NCBI GenBank assembly: GCA_023512835.1
Contig: CM042089.1
Location: forward strand, 55,423,427-55,487,426
Length of the DNA: 64,000 bases
Direction: 5' to 3'
Source of the DNA: Taxillus chinensis
Lineage: Eukaryota; Streptophyta; Magnoliopsida; Santalales; Loranthaceae
Shown here piece by piece: positions 33,475-44,894 of this stretch. Position numbers and translations under genes: made by a program. Under the pieces are notes generated by a model that did no database searches, was not told the DNA's origin, and saw only the letters and a list, made by a program, of their open reading frames with translations. The number at the start of each line of letters is the position of its first letter. Position 1 is the stretch's first letter.

Positions 33475-35523
33475 TGTTATCACTTGTTTTCGTCCGGGCC
33501 GAACCCAAATGATAAAATATACAGAGTCGCCACCAACTGTTTTTGGGGTACAGTTGGATACCCTCTACCTTGAGTAGTTAAGATGTGGTCTGTGTTACCA
33601 GAGATGGGTTCGGGAGTTGGTTACGTGTTGGGAAGGTTTTAGCACCCCTACAACGCCCTTTCGGTACCTGTCTTAGGAGGAGGAGGTTTCTATTTGTTTT
33701 TTTGTTTTTTTGTTTTTTTTTTTGTTTTTTGCTTTTATTTTTGCTTTTATTTTTTATTTTTTTATTTTTTTATTTTTATTTTTATTTTTTTTTAAAATCA
33801 CATTTAATCTAAATCTAATACTCAAAATTTTATTTTAATCCGTCACATGCTAATTAATTAATAGGCTTAATTACTACTCACGAGCTAATTATTAAATTTA
33901 AAAGTTAAAGGTTAAATTTAATTATCATAATCTAAGTACAAATTATTTAAATTAGCCTAATTATTTACTAAATTTTAAATATGAAAATTAATTACAAAAG
34001 TTAATTAATAATTTATCTAATTACTAATGTTATTTAATTCATTACGCGCTAATTAATTAATTACTAGGCTTACTTGAAAAGTTAATTACTTGACATGCCT
34101 AAACTTGAAAAGTTAATTACAAACTAACTAATTATGCTAATTTAATTATACTAAATTATACTAATTAAAAACTAACTAACTAATTAACTAAATATGCTAA
34201 AATTAACTAATTAAAATTATGCTAATTATGCTAAAAAAAAACTAACTAACTAATTATGCTAATTATAAAGTAACTACTAATTTACTACACAAAATAATAA
34301 TAAAAATTAAAGAAGGAAAGGAATAAAAACCCGGAATATCGTGGACCGAGGGCGCCCTTCTCCCGAATGCCTCCTTTTTTTCAAAAAGAAGGGAAAAGAA
34401 AATTAATTTGACTATAACCGCAGGTTCTTTTTTAGAACCATGATTAAGTTTACACTTTACTCTCTTTTTTTGAGTTTTGTGTAATTGATGGATGGTGTGT
34501 TTTGGAAGGGAGAGAGGACCCCTTTATATAGGAGTCATGGAGAAGGAAATTTTGTAAAACCTCCAATGTGGGACTTCCATTTTTTTTATTTTTATGATTA
34601 TTATTATTAAGAAGTCAAATAAGGGGTGCGGGGTACTGTTCATGCAACAGTAACCCTGGGTACTATTCATGCAACAAGAACCGGGTACTATTCACGAATA
34701 GGACATGAACAGTACCCTGAGTACTATTCACGATTTTTTTTTTTTTTTTGAATCTTATGTCGGCCACGCCTGGTCACTGGGATGGTTTTATTTATTTATT
34801 TATTTAACCTATATATGTATATATATACCCACGAGATAACACAAACATGCAAACCGCAATTTATTTAGGACTCCATGGTAGAGATATTACATGATTCAAC
34901 CTAAAATATATTCTGTGGCCATTGCCATTACATACAAGAGGATGATAAAAGCAAGGAGGGGAATGAAAGCACCGCCAGCATAGGATACACAATAGTACAC
35001 GCCAGCACTAGCACCGTTAGCACGCACTTCGCCAGTCAGCCATTTTCGCAGAAGAGGAGGCAAAAACGTGGGGAATTGAAGAAGAAAGTTTGAAGAGTGG
35101 TAGAGTGGAAATTGTGTGAGTGAAGGAGAGGAATGAGGGTGTATTTATAGGGTGAAAAAGTGGCCGTTGGTGGAGAATATAGCCGTTGGAAATAGTGCCG
35201 TGACCGTTGGAACAGTGCCATGACCGTTGGAACAGTGCCGTGACCCTTTTTTTTTTTTGTGAGAAAATCTTTGTTTGAAAAATAAAAATGTAGACATACA
35301 ACAGCTCTAAGGTTTTATATTTTTTGTTTTTTGAAATTTTTTATTTTGTTTTTTTTTTTTGTTTTTGTTTTTGTGCTTTACATATATAATTAACATCACA
35401 CCCTTTAAATTAACAGTCACACCTTTTTATTTATCTATACAAAGTGAATGATAAATATGAAATAATATAAAGCTAAAATGAAATGAATATGTATGTCCAA
35501 CCCGGACAAAATGGGGTCCAACA
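33475..35523 (-). repeat. 3' LTR of the Tat element
   Basis: On + from TGTTATCACTTG to GTCCAACA; on - TGTTGGACCCC...GATAACA. AT-rich with runs of T and TTAATTA-type repeats at 33690-34320 and GTACTATTCA repeats at about 34640-34740. TATA-like TATAAATA on - at 35149-35142, followed by a CT-rich leader and an ATG at 35043. In this copy the small ORF after the ATG is cut by a 1-base deletion. Confidence 0.92.
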
Positions 35524-35535
35524 GCTGCCCCTCTA
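35524..35535 (-). promoter_or_regulatory. polypurine tract (Tat)
   Basis: On -, AGAGGGGCAGC precedes the 3' LTR start TGTTGG. It is short and interrupted by a C. Confidence 0.7.
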
Positions 35536-35669
35536 TGTGCATTGTTTGTAGACAAACAAGTGTACAAAGATAAGAAGGAATCATTTTGGACGGGTTGGAG
35601 CACTTACTGTCTTACCTAGCGCCGAGCAGGGTAGGACGTTATGGTTGGGTCTGTCCCCAAGAATGAAAA

Positions 35670-36430
35670 GAGGCTTCTAAGGCCGGTGGAATTTGAATAA
35701 TTTTGATGAGGCATCTAAGGCCTGACAGGAGTTGAAAAGGGCATCTAAGGCCCGACGAGAAATGAAAAGGCATTTAAGGCCTAGGTGAATTGAAAAGGCA
35801 TTTAAGGCCTACTTGAATTGAAAAGGCATCTAAGGCCGGACAGAATTGAAAAGGCATCTAAGGCCGGACGGAATTGAAAAGGCATCTAAGGCCCGATAGA
35901 AATTGAAAAAAGCATCTAAGGCTTGTGACGAATTGAAAAGGCATCTAAGGCCGGACAGAATTGAAAAGGCATCTAAGGCCTGACAGAATTGAAAAGGCAT
36001 CTAAGGCCTGATAGAAATTGAAAAAAGCATCTAAGGCTTGATAGAAATTGAAAAGGCATCTAAGGCCTGATAGGAATTGAAAAAAGCATCTTAGGCTTGA
36101 CAGGAATTGAAAAGGCATCTAAGGCCTGACAGGAATTGAAAAGGCATCTAAGGCCTGACAGGGATTGAAAAGGCATCTAAGGCCTGATAGAAATTGAAAA
36201 AAGCATCTAAAGCTTGACAGGAATTGAAAAGGCATCTAAGGCCTGGCGAGGGATTGAAAAGGCATCTAAGGCCTGATAGAAATTGAAAAAAAACATCTAA
36301 GGCTTGATAGGAATTGAAAAGGCATCTAAGGCCTAATCAGGAATTGAAAAGGCGTCTAAGGCCTGACAGAATTGAAAAGGCATATAAGGCCTATTCAGGA
36401 ATTGAAAAAGCATCCAAGGCCTAGACAAGG
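35670..36430 (-). repeat. minisatellite of about 29 bp, about 26 units, in the Tat 3' UTR
   Basis: Head-to-tail units with the core GCATCTAAGGCCTGA joined by AATTGAAAAG. Units are 27-31 bp; some read GGCTTG instead of GGCCTG and carry AAAAAAGC instead of AAAAGGC, and these alternate, hinting at a two-unit higher-order period in 35990-36330. It lies between integrase and the 3' LTR, the usual place for variable tandem repeats in Tat/Ogre elements. Confidence 0.93.
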
Positions 36431-37513
36431 GTGCATGATTGTTGAAGAAAGTATATGGGCTCCCTCTACGAGTTCACTCAATGAGATCGCTCTACGAGGT
36501 TACCCGAAAAGAGTGGAAGTTTGTTCGAGTCTCAAAAGGGTGCTTTTAGAGCTTGGGGAAATTATATAAAAAAAGTCTTGTAGAGTTAAACAAAGGAAGC
36601 TAGTAGGGCTTGATGAGAAGCTTGTTGCGGATGAGTTCTTGGGATTTTTAGAGGCAATGGCGTTCCTGAATTTGCAAAAAATGCTGAATGTATGCAATGA
36701 TGCATGGAATGCAATGTGGTGTATGCATGTGAGACATAGTGAATGAAATGTGTTGCCAAGAACCCAATATGGGCTAGGGTTTTATTCTCAATATGGCTGG
36801 AGAGTTGAATCGACATCCAACTTGCTTTGGGGAACTTTCTCTCTCTCAATATGGATGGAGGGCTTGTTTGACTTAGCTTCACTGTATTGAGGAACTTGAT
36901 TTGACGACTCCGTTGGGGATGTTGGCACTCTGTGTTGAAGAGTTTGACTTGTTTGAGGTTTGAGCTTGGCCCTACTCATAAGGTAACGCCAAAGGAGCCT
37001 ACTGGGGATTTAAAATGTTCTAATTAAATGTGACATGAAGACGATGAACATGCGTAGGGAAATAAAAAGGATTTTTGTCGGTTTAATTCCACAAAACATA
37101 TTTATATCATAGAAGGTGCCCCTTGTTATAATCTGATAAACGAATTACAAGTCTTTAAAACATAATGTACAAATTTGATTCGAGTATGCCTCAGGTTTGA
37201 CCAGGTCTTCCACCGTTTGCAGCTATTGTTTTTTAGATGGTGCTGTTTCCATTGTTTGCAAAGGACCCGGTTTTATGTGGTCTTGATCTTTTCGCCCTTC
37301 AGGATTTATTTTTGGCTTTGTATTTTACCCTTGGTGCCCTTTCAGGTTTTCACCAAGTCCGCCTTTGTTCGCTTTTTTTATCTATTGTTGGAGCTTTGTA
37401 TTTTACCCTTGGTGCCCTTTCAGGTTTTCACCAAGTCCGCTCATTGCTGCCATGCTTTATTCCTTCCATGTATCGGAAGAAAGATTAAGTAACTCCTCAT
37501 TTGGACGAGAGAG
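36431..37513 (-). other. Tat 3' untranslated region, remaining part
   Basis: About 1.1 kb without a gene. Two copies, 79 bases apart, of a segment starting GCTTTGTATTTTACCC (37314 and 37393) make a tandem duplication. Other frames here have no domain. Confidence 0.65.
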
Positions 37514-38736
37514 TTAAGCATAAAACCTTTTCACTGCATCGCTATTCACTGGGTTAGGGAGCTCATCACCATCCATTCTGGCAAGGATTAACGCGCCTCC
37601 TGAGAATGCTTTCTTCACAACATATGGGCCTTCATAGTTAGGAGTCCACTTGCCTCTATGGTCATGTTGAATTGGTAATATTTTCTTGAGGATGAGATCA
37701 CCCTCTTGAAATATTCTAGGCTTCACCTTTTTATTGTAGCTGTTCATCATTCTCTGTTGATATAACTGACCTTTGCAGATTGCTGCCAAGCGTTTGCCCT
37801 CGATTAAATTCAATTGTTCATAACGGCTTTGGACCCACTCTGCTTCTTCGAGTTGGGCATCCTTGAGTACTCGTAGGGAAGGTATCTCTACTTCGACAGG
37901 TAAGACGGCCTCCATACCATAAACCAAAGAAAATGGAGTTGCCCCGGTTGATGTTCGTATCGAGGTGCGATAAGCATGCAAGGCAAATGGTAGCTTCTCA
38001 TGCCAATCTTTGTATGTTTCCGTCATCTTTCTGATAATGTTCTTGATATTCTTATTGGCTGTTTCTACTGCTCCATTCATCTTGGGGCGATAGGGGGTCG
38101 AGTTGCGGTGTTGGATTTTGTATGTTTCGCACAACTTACCCATCATCCGATCGTTCGGATTGGCAGCATTATCGTTATGATTTGCTCAGGAAGGCCGTAT
38201 CGACATATGATGTTGTTCCGCAAAAATTTAAGCACCACGGCTTGTGTGACATTAGCATATGACGCTGCTTCTACCCACTTGGTGAAATAATCAATGGCCA
38301 CTAAGATAAAGCGGTGACCATTGGATGCTTTCGGAGATATTGGTCCAATAACGTCGATACCCCAGAGCGAGAATGGCCATGGGGAAATCATCACATGTAG
38401 CTTGGATGGAGGTACTTGGATCTTATCGCCATAAATTTGACACTTGAGGCATTTACGCACATACTCAATACAATCTTTTTCCATGGTGACCCAATAATAG
38501 CCCATTCGCATGATTTGTCTTGTTAATGCATGTCCATTTGCATGTGAACCGCATTCTCCTTCATGCACTTCTTTCATTATCTGTGTCGATTCTTCTTTTG
38601 CCACACACCGTAATAACACCATGTCATGATTTCGCTTATATAGAATGGGACCATCAAGGTAATAATTGGATGCCGACCTTCGGATATTTCTTTTATCAGA
38701 CTCAGAGGCCTCCGCCGGGTATTCTTGCTTGAACAA
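37514..38736 (-). pseudogene. pol: integrase (Tat)
   Basis: On - the first frame (38736-38143) has the zinc finger (HEGECGSHANGHALT...CLKCQIYG) and core start WGIDVIGPISP with the first catalytic Asp. Near 38150 a frameshift moves the reading into the next frame (38146-37514). The catalytic Glu block is PKMNGAVETANKNIK. A GPY-type segment (YEGPYVVKKAF) and the end at 37514 follow. The second Asp lies in the frameshift area (SDN-type motif, about 38140-38160) and is degraded. The RNase H-to-integrase joint also shifts frame near 38600-38730. Confidence 0.87.
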
Positions 38737-39866
38737 ATACGTTCGATGTCATCATACCAGGCCTTTTCCTCGGTATTTCCTTCGATGGCCATACAATGTG
38801 AAGGAGCATCTTGTATGCGAATGTCGAAAGACTGAACTTCCAACTTTGTGTCTAGCCGAAGGAGGGAGGCTAGAGTCGCAAGTGCGTCAGGAATCTGATT
38901 GTACTCCCTGGGCATATGCTCAAATGTAATGTCTTCAAACCGCTCGCCTAACTCTACAACATGCTTCCGATATGGGATTAATTTGTGGTTCCGAGTCTCC
39001 CATTCTCCCCTTACTTGAAAAATGATAAGCGCAGAATCACCAAACACTCGTAATTTTTTAATTCCTTTGCTAATTGCTTCTTGGAGCCCCATCACACAGG
39101 CCTCATATTCCGCCATATTGTTGGTACAAGGGAAGGTCAACTTTGCCGCCATTGGGAAATGTTCGCCTTTTGGAGATATCAGGATGGCCCCAATACCGTG
39201 TCCCAAAAGACTAGAAGCTCCATCAAACCACATAGTCCACATGTCTGATACTTCGACCGTAATGATGTTGATGTATTCATCTGGAAAGCCAATAGTCATA
39301 GGCTCGTAATCTTCTAATGCTCTGTCTGCTAAGTAATCGGCTATTGCACTTCCTTTTATGGCTTTCTGGAGGCACGTAGATGATATCATATTCGACAGGA
39401 TCAATCGCCACTTGGCGATTCTTCCAGAGATGGAGGGTTTTTCCAAGAGATATTTGAGTGGATCATGCTTGGAGATCAGCCATGTAGTATGATAAAGAGT
39501 GTACTGCCTCAATCTTCTTGTTATCCAAACAAGGGCACAACATGTCTTTTCCAATGGTGTATAGTTCTCTTCATTGATAGTGAACTTCTTGCTAAGATAA
39601 TAAATGGCCTGCTCCTTCTTGCCTGTAGAATCATGTTGCCCTAAGACACAACCCATTGAGGACTCCTGAATAGTCAAGTATAAGATCAAAGGTCTGTCAG
39701 TGCCTGGTGGGACCAAAATAGGTGGATTGGACGGATATTGTTTGATCCTGTCAAAGGCTTCCTGACACTTGTCATTCCAACTGTCTGGATTGTTCTTCCG
39801 TAATGTCTTGAAAATGGGTTCACATGTGGCTGTCAATTGTGAAATGAACCGAGCAATGTAGTTCAA
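38577..39866 (-). pseudogene. pol: RNase H and second (additional) RNase H (Tat)
   Basis: After RT the frame has the retroviral-type RNase H (AIYYLSKKF, EKTCCALVW, LLEKPSISGR). A second, plant-like RNase H follows: MWFDGASSLLGHGIGAIL with the first Asp, NNMAEYEACVMGL with Glu, VFGDSALII with Asp, and YNQIPDALATLAS with the last Asp. Two RNase H domains are a feature of Tat/Ogre elements. The second keeps the D-E-D-D set. TGA at 39867-39869, before LNYIARFI, stands where Arg (CGA) is normal. Confidence 0.88.
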
Positions 39867-41025
39867 TCACCCGAGGAATCCTCTAACCTCCTTGATGGTT
39901 CGTGGTGGGGGCATCCCTTGGATAGCTCGAACTTTGTCTGGATCAATTTCCACTCCTTTTTGGCTCACAACGAAACCTAATAGTTTTCCCGACATGGCTC
40001 CAAAAGTGCATTTTTCGGGGTTCAATTTGAGCTGATATTTTCGTAGCCTGTTGAAAAGCTTACGGAGTACTTCAATATGATCTTCAGTGCTCCGCGATTT
40101 GGCTATCATGTCATCCACATATACTTCGACTTCTTTATGCATCATATCATGGAATAGGGTCACCATGGCTCGTTGATAAGTTGCCCCTGCATTCTTCAGG
40201 CCAAACGGCATCACATTATAACAGAATGTGCCCCAAAGTGTCGTAAACGTGGTCCTCTCCTTGTGTTCGGGGGCCATACGAATCTGATTGTAGCTGAGAA
40301 GCCATCCATGAATGAGAATAGGGCATGTTTTTTTGTGTTATCCACTAGTGTATCAATATGAGGAAGCGGGAAGTTGTCTTTCGGACTAGCCCAATTCAAA
40401 TCTCGATAATCGACACACATGCGAACCTTGCCTCCTTTCTTTGGTACTGGTACAACATTGGCCACCCATTCTGGATAGTGGGAGACACTTAGAAAACCTG
40501 CGTCCCATTGCTTTCTGACTTCTTCTTTAATCTTCAATAGCATCTCCGGTCTCATTCTTCGCAATTTCTGCTGTACTGGCTTGCACTCTGGCTTTACTGG
40601 TATGTGGTGCTGCACTATGTCGGTGTCTAATCCAGGCATATCTTGATATGACCAAGCAAAAACATCTATGTAGCTTCTCAATAGCTCAATTAATTGCTTC
40701 TTGACATTGGTCGCTATCAAGGACCCTACCCTCAATTCTTTTGGTTCAGTTGTCGTCCCCAAATTCAATTGTTTCTACCTGGGTCTTCACTTGGAATGGG
40801 TAAACGATCATCCCTTTCCAATAGGCGTATGATCTCTCCCGGTAGTTCGGGTGTCTCCTCTACCTCATTCTCATCAGCTTCAAACACTGGCTGCTCCCAG
40901 TTTGGACTTTGGTCAAACCTTAGGCATCTCGTTTCACTTTCGCATACGATGTTCTTATTGACATTGTGATACCTGCTTATAAGAGGATGACAAGTTGGTA
41001 ACCAAATATGATATGCATATGTCAT
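39867..41025 (-). pseudogene. pol: reverse transcriptase (Tat)
   Basis: An acidic N-terminal linker (ELPGEIIRLLERDD) leads to RT: VPVPKKGGKVRMCVDYRDLNWASPKDNFPLP. A frameshift near 40260 joins it to the next frame with VMPFGLKNAGATYQR, the catalytic YVDDMIAKS and LNPEKCTFGA. The upstream edge at 40972 has a splice-acceptor-like sequence (TATAAGCAG on -), where Ogre-type elements are known to have an intron. Also damaged: the usual Gln after the FMDGFSA block is replaced. Confidence 0.87.
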
Positions 41026-41261
41026 GAATGGAATGCACCATGAAAGATTTGAAGAAACACATTTTATTGGAAAGCTTTTAATAAAAACAAATGTTCACAA
41101 CTTCAAAAGACATTAAAATAGAAAACAGTAAATCCCAGTGACCCCTTAATCATTACATTATGGGGAGGTCCAGGCTGGTCCAATTGTTTAATGGTTGGTT
41201 GGAATCCTCTCGCACCACCAGAACCATCTCGCTCGGTGCATGCTCGTCGTGTCCAAGGCGA

Positions 41262-41792
41262 CTACAATCCTCGTCTCGGGCTCAGGTTGGCTCTTGTGGA
41301 TAAACCCTCCCATCTTGGAATGTAACATGTAAGGGGGGGAAAGCTCCTCTTTCCCTCCTGTATTGGCCTTTTCTGTAACCTTGCCATTCTGATTTCCTTT
41401 TTTTTGGCAGCTTCCCTCTGTCTGTCAGCTCTTGTAGGCATGTAACCTAACCCAAACTTCTCGGTATTTTCGCGAATGGTCAATGGTTTTTGGATTCCTT
41501 GAGCCTTTGGGCCTAATCCTTGCCCTGGTTTGTACCCCTGTTTGATCATGGTGGCTGCAACCATTCTTGAAGCCTTCGAGATATAATGGTTTGGGGCAAA
41601 AGTGACATTCACCATCTCAAATGCCCGATAGGAGCATTCTGGAACATCCTCATTGTTTTCAATATAGGGGACTGATCTGGCTTGGTGACAAGGAAACTTG
41701 TCTCTCCAGATATGCAAATGAGTTGGTCTCCCATTGCAAATTTCATCTTTTGGTGGAGGCTTGATGGCACTGCTCCTGCCATGTGGATCCAA
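41262..41792 (-). pseudogene. post-protease segment with G-patch motif (Tat)
   Basis: On -, MIKQGYKPGQGLGPKAQG followed by KPL and FGLGY about 15 residues on is the Gly-rich G-patch pattern, a motif of RNA-associated proteins found in Tat elements between protease and RT. A frameshift near 41700 separates it from the protease frame. The end (GKRSFPPL...) runs toward a U-rich stretch that could be an intron (41160-40975). Confidence 0.78.
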
Positions 41793-43306
41793 GGCCTTCC
41801 CAACAAATAGCTATAATAGGGTGTAATGTCCATCACCTGAAATTCTACCATAAAGGTAGCTGGTCCAATCAGTAGTGGAATGTCTAGGGTTCCCACCACA
41901 TCACGTTTTCCTCCATCGAATGCTCGTACCTTCATTGTACAAGGGCGCATATAGGATGCGTCGACCGGCAGTTGTTGCAGTATATGTAAGGGCATAATGT
42001 TCAAAGTAGAGCCGTTGTCAATAAGAACTCGGGCTATGGTATGTTCTTTACACTTGACAGTAATGTGCAGGGCTTTTATGTGTCCCTTCCCTTCCTGGGG
42101 CAGCTCGTCATCTCCAAAGCTGATGACGTTGTCCATAATGAGGTTACTAGCGAGTCTATCCACATTCGCCACTGGGATGGTTGGAGGAACATAGGCTTGG
42201 CTCAGAACCTTCATTAGTGCTTCCCGGTGAGGTTGGGAATCCATCATTAATGAGAGCAACGAGATGCGAGCCGGTTGTCGACTTAGCTGATCCACAATGT
42301 TATATTCGCTTTGTTTCATGAGTTTCAAAAATTCTGTGGTCTCTTCTTCAGTGACCGGTGCTCCTTTCTTTGTTGCTTCCAGTGTTGGCTCAATGTCGGG
42401 TTCTACAGGTTTTTCTTTCCTTGCTTTGTCAGCCATATCAGGGGCATATGCCCGACCGCTCCTGGTTTTCTTTTCTGCTGCGGTGGCTCCTTGGATTACT
42501 TCACAGCTATAGTTCCATGGGACTGCTTTATCCGTCTTGTAAGGGAAAGGGGTAGGAACTCGTATGGTGAGGGGTGTAATTCCATGAGGCAATTGCGGGA
42601 TCTCTGTTTTTGCTTTCTTGTCTGGCACCATATTTGCATTATGTATAGTGAGAGGCCTGATTCCATGTGGTAGTAGTGGGATTTCTGGAGTCTTCACGTT
42701 CAAGATAAGGGGTGTTGGCACCCATGATGGTTTGCATGACATATCTCCTTGGATCATATGGCTTTGATTGTCCGTATCTTCTCTTGAGAATTCGATTATC
42801 CTTTGATCCATCAGTTTTTGCACCACCTCGGAAAACTCACTACATTCTTCGATGTCATGTCCCTGCGACATCTGGTGGTATGGGCATTGTTTTTCCATAT
42901 GTACCCCATTCTCTTGCTTCGATGTGTCTTTGGCTTGTACATATCCATGTTCTTGTAGCAACTGAAACAAATACACCTTTTTCATATGTATTTGTGAGGC
43001 CTTCTCCAATCGTCCTTCAGTCTCGATACTAGCTACATTATTAGAGTGTTCTGGGAGAGGGTTGTTGTTCACATTTGGCGTCCCCGTCATTGTGGAAAAA
43101 TCTAACCAATTTGCATCTTGCAAAGCTTGGACCTTCCTTTTGAATGCTATGCAGTTTTCAATATCATGTCCTATTCCACCAGCATGATACACACATCTAG
43201 CATCTGGTTTGTACCAAGCCGGGGGAGGAGACCTTATTTCTCCCAATGGTGTAGGGAGTACCAACCTTGCTTCTAAAAGCTTGGGATATAATTCTGCATA
43301 TGTCAT
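41609..43306 (-). CDS. gag-pro: gag C-terminal region and aspartic protease (Tat)
   Basis: Open for 565 codons from 43306. Early in the frame two zinc-binding-like segments occur, CVYHAGGIGHDIENC and CPYHQMSQGHDIEEC (a CXYH...H...C spacing typical of Tat gag). A variable linker with proline repeats (LPHGIRPLTI twice) follows, then the protease core ARVLIDNGSTLNIMPL (DNGS at 42008-42019) and YLLGRPWIHMAGAVPS. The protease would cut Gag-Pol. The last about 30 codons are beyond a frameshift and overlap the G-patch frame. One of the longest open stretches in this element. Confidence 0.87.
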   Translation of the reverse strand: MTYAELYPKLLEARLVLPTPLGEIRSPPPAWYKPDARCVYHAGGIGHDIENCIAFKRKVQALQDANWLDFSTMTGTPNVNNNPLPEHSNNVASIETEGRLEKASQIHMKKVYLFQLLQEHGYVQAKDTSKQENGVHMEKQCPYHQMSQGHDIEECSEFSEVVQKLMDQRIIEFSREDTDNQSHMIQGDMSCKPSWVPTPLILNVKTPEIPLLPHGIRPLTIHNANMVPDKKAKTEIPQLPHGITPLTIRVPTPFPYKTDKAVPWNYSCEVIQGATAAEKKTRSGRAYAPDMADKARKEKPVEPDIEPTLEATKKGAPVTEEETTEFLKLMKQSEYNIVDQLSRQPARISLLSLMMDSQPHREALMKVLSQAYVPPTIPVANVDRLASNLIMDNVISFGDDELPQEGKGHIKALHITVKCKEHTIARVLIDNGSTLNIMPLHILQQLPVDASYMRPCTMKVRAFDGGKRDVVGTLDIPLLIGPATFMVEFQVMDITPYYSYLLGRPWIHMAGAVPSSLHQKMKFAMGDQLICISGETSFLVTKPDQSPILKTMRMFQNAPIGHLRW

Positions 43307-44812
43307 TGGAATTGGATCAAACTCTTGCCGTGGCCGACGAGGGGCCTGATTTGATCCTGCATGTTGGGTTTGGGCCCTTGGTTACCCCTGTCCTTGGAAT
43401 ACGGGTCTAGGTCCTTCCGGAGCTGACGCCCTTGGTTGCTCTTGGTATGGTGCTCTCGGTTGAAATGGGTTTGGTGCCATTGGATATGGAAATGGAACCC
43501 CTCCTTGTGGCAAATAGGGCGTGAATTGGGGAGCGGGGAGAGGTGCGGCATAGGCGGCCACCTGGTGATCCTCTGTAGTACCCTGGTGCTTGGTAGAATG
43601 TCGGTTGTATTGTTGGGTGCGATTGATATACTAAGTTGGTCTCATTTTCCTTCTTCTTTGCCGGTGGTTGAAACCTTTTTGATGCCTCACCCACATCACC
43701 CTTTAGCTTCCCTCCTTTAATGCCACTTTCAACACGTTCACCAGGATGCGACCAAGTCCGCAAAGCTGCTAGAGACGTTGCCAATCAATTTCTCATAGTA
43801 AATGCCTTTTAGCGTGTTGATGAAAAGAGTAGTGAGTTCTCTTTCGTAAGGGGAGGTTGGACCTCCACATTGTCTCTCTCCATCTCCGTGCATAATCCTT
43901 GAAGCTTTCGTCGGATCCCTTTTCTAAAGACTGCAGGGTTAGTCGGTCCAATGCTAACTCGTGACGTGCTTATATTGAGCCAAGAAGGATGTGGCCAATT
44001 CTTTCCAAGTCTTGATACGGTTGCCATCCAACCGAAAGTACCGGCGGAGGGATGCCCCAGTTAGGCTTTCCTGGAAACAATGCATAAGGAGCTTGTCTTC
44101 ACCTGCGTAGGCTGCCATCTTTTGACAATACATGACTAGGTGTGTCTTCGGACAACAGGTTCCGTTGAATTTCTCAAACTCGGCATCTTGAATTTCGGTG
44201 CAGGCACCACTCCCGGAACTAAGCATAAGTCTTGTGGGCTAATCATGCCATAGCTGTCGATGCCTTCTACGACTTTCAATCTTTCCTCCAATCGTCTTAA
44301 AGTAGGAGAGTCAACACTCTCCTTCGGAGTCGGGGAACCCACTACTTCCATTACATTTCCGCTGTAGGCATAGTACAATGAATCTGATTTGGAGTAGGGA
44401 GTTGTGTCATGGCAGGCCGATATGTGGGTGCCTGACTTGGATCCAGATTAGGTGGTAGAACTGCTTCCAGCCCCTGTTCTTGTTGGTGATTTGAGGTTCC
44501 TCTTGCCGAAGTTCCTTCGCAAGTCAGCTTGGTAAGCATTTCCATTATTGCAGACATTTGCCCCTGTAGGGCTTGTTGTGGACTGTTCCAACCCCATGAG
44601 TCTGTTCTCTGTTTCTTCCGCCATTGGGCTGGGCGGTGGTACTTGATTGCGCCGGGATCTGAGGTTGTAAGAGTGCGCAATCCTGGAGAAAAGCGGCTAC
44701 CGACCTGGAATAATGTAATTTTTACTTGATTTTCAATTTTGATATGCATGTATGCATGAATGACTATGTGATGGGTTAGAGAAACAAATAACTTTATTCC
44801 AAACATTTGCAA
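43303..44812 (-). pseudogene. gag: gag, N-terminal and core region (Tat)
   Basis: Read on - in four overlapping frames. A Gln-rich N-terminus lies at 44650-44400. The core is at 44226-43954 (FEKFNGTCCPKTHLVMYCQKM, FQESLTGASLRRYF, TWKELATSFLAQYKHV). Next come a basic stretch at 44027-43809 and a Pro/Gln-rich part at 43784-43407. The YxxCxxM and W...F.L blocks are the Retrotrans_gag hallmarks. Frameshifts occur near 44370, 44200, 43960 and 43800. The likely original start is near 44730. Confidence 0.8.
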
Positions 44813-44894
44813 ACAAACACACAGTACAATGCAGAAATGCCATGTAGATGAGATCTATGGCTACATGATCTTAAGGCAAACTTCCAGTCATCTC

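Noticed and set aside
35670..36430. Minisatellite considered as a CRISPR-like array
   Set aside because: Units are head-to-tail with no unique spacers; it lies in a Tat element.
41262..41792. G-patch segment as a captured host RNA-processing gene
   Set aside because: A G-patch between protease and RT is normal in Tat elements.
42297..42673. Open frames on + within the Tat protease region
   Set aside because: Antisense shadows of the long gag-protease frame on -.
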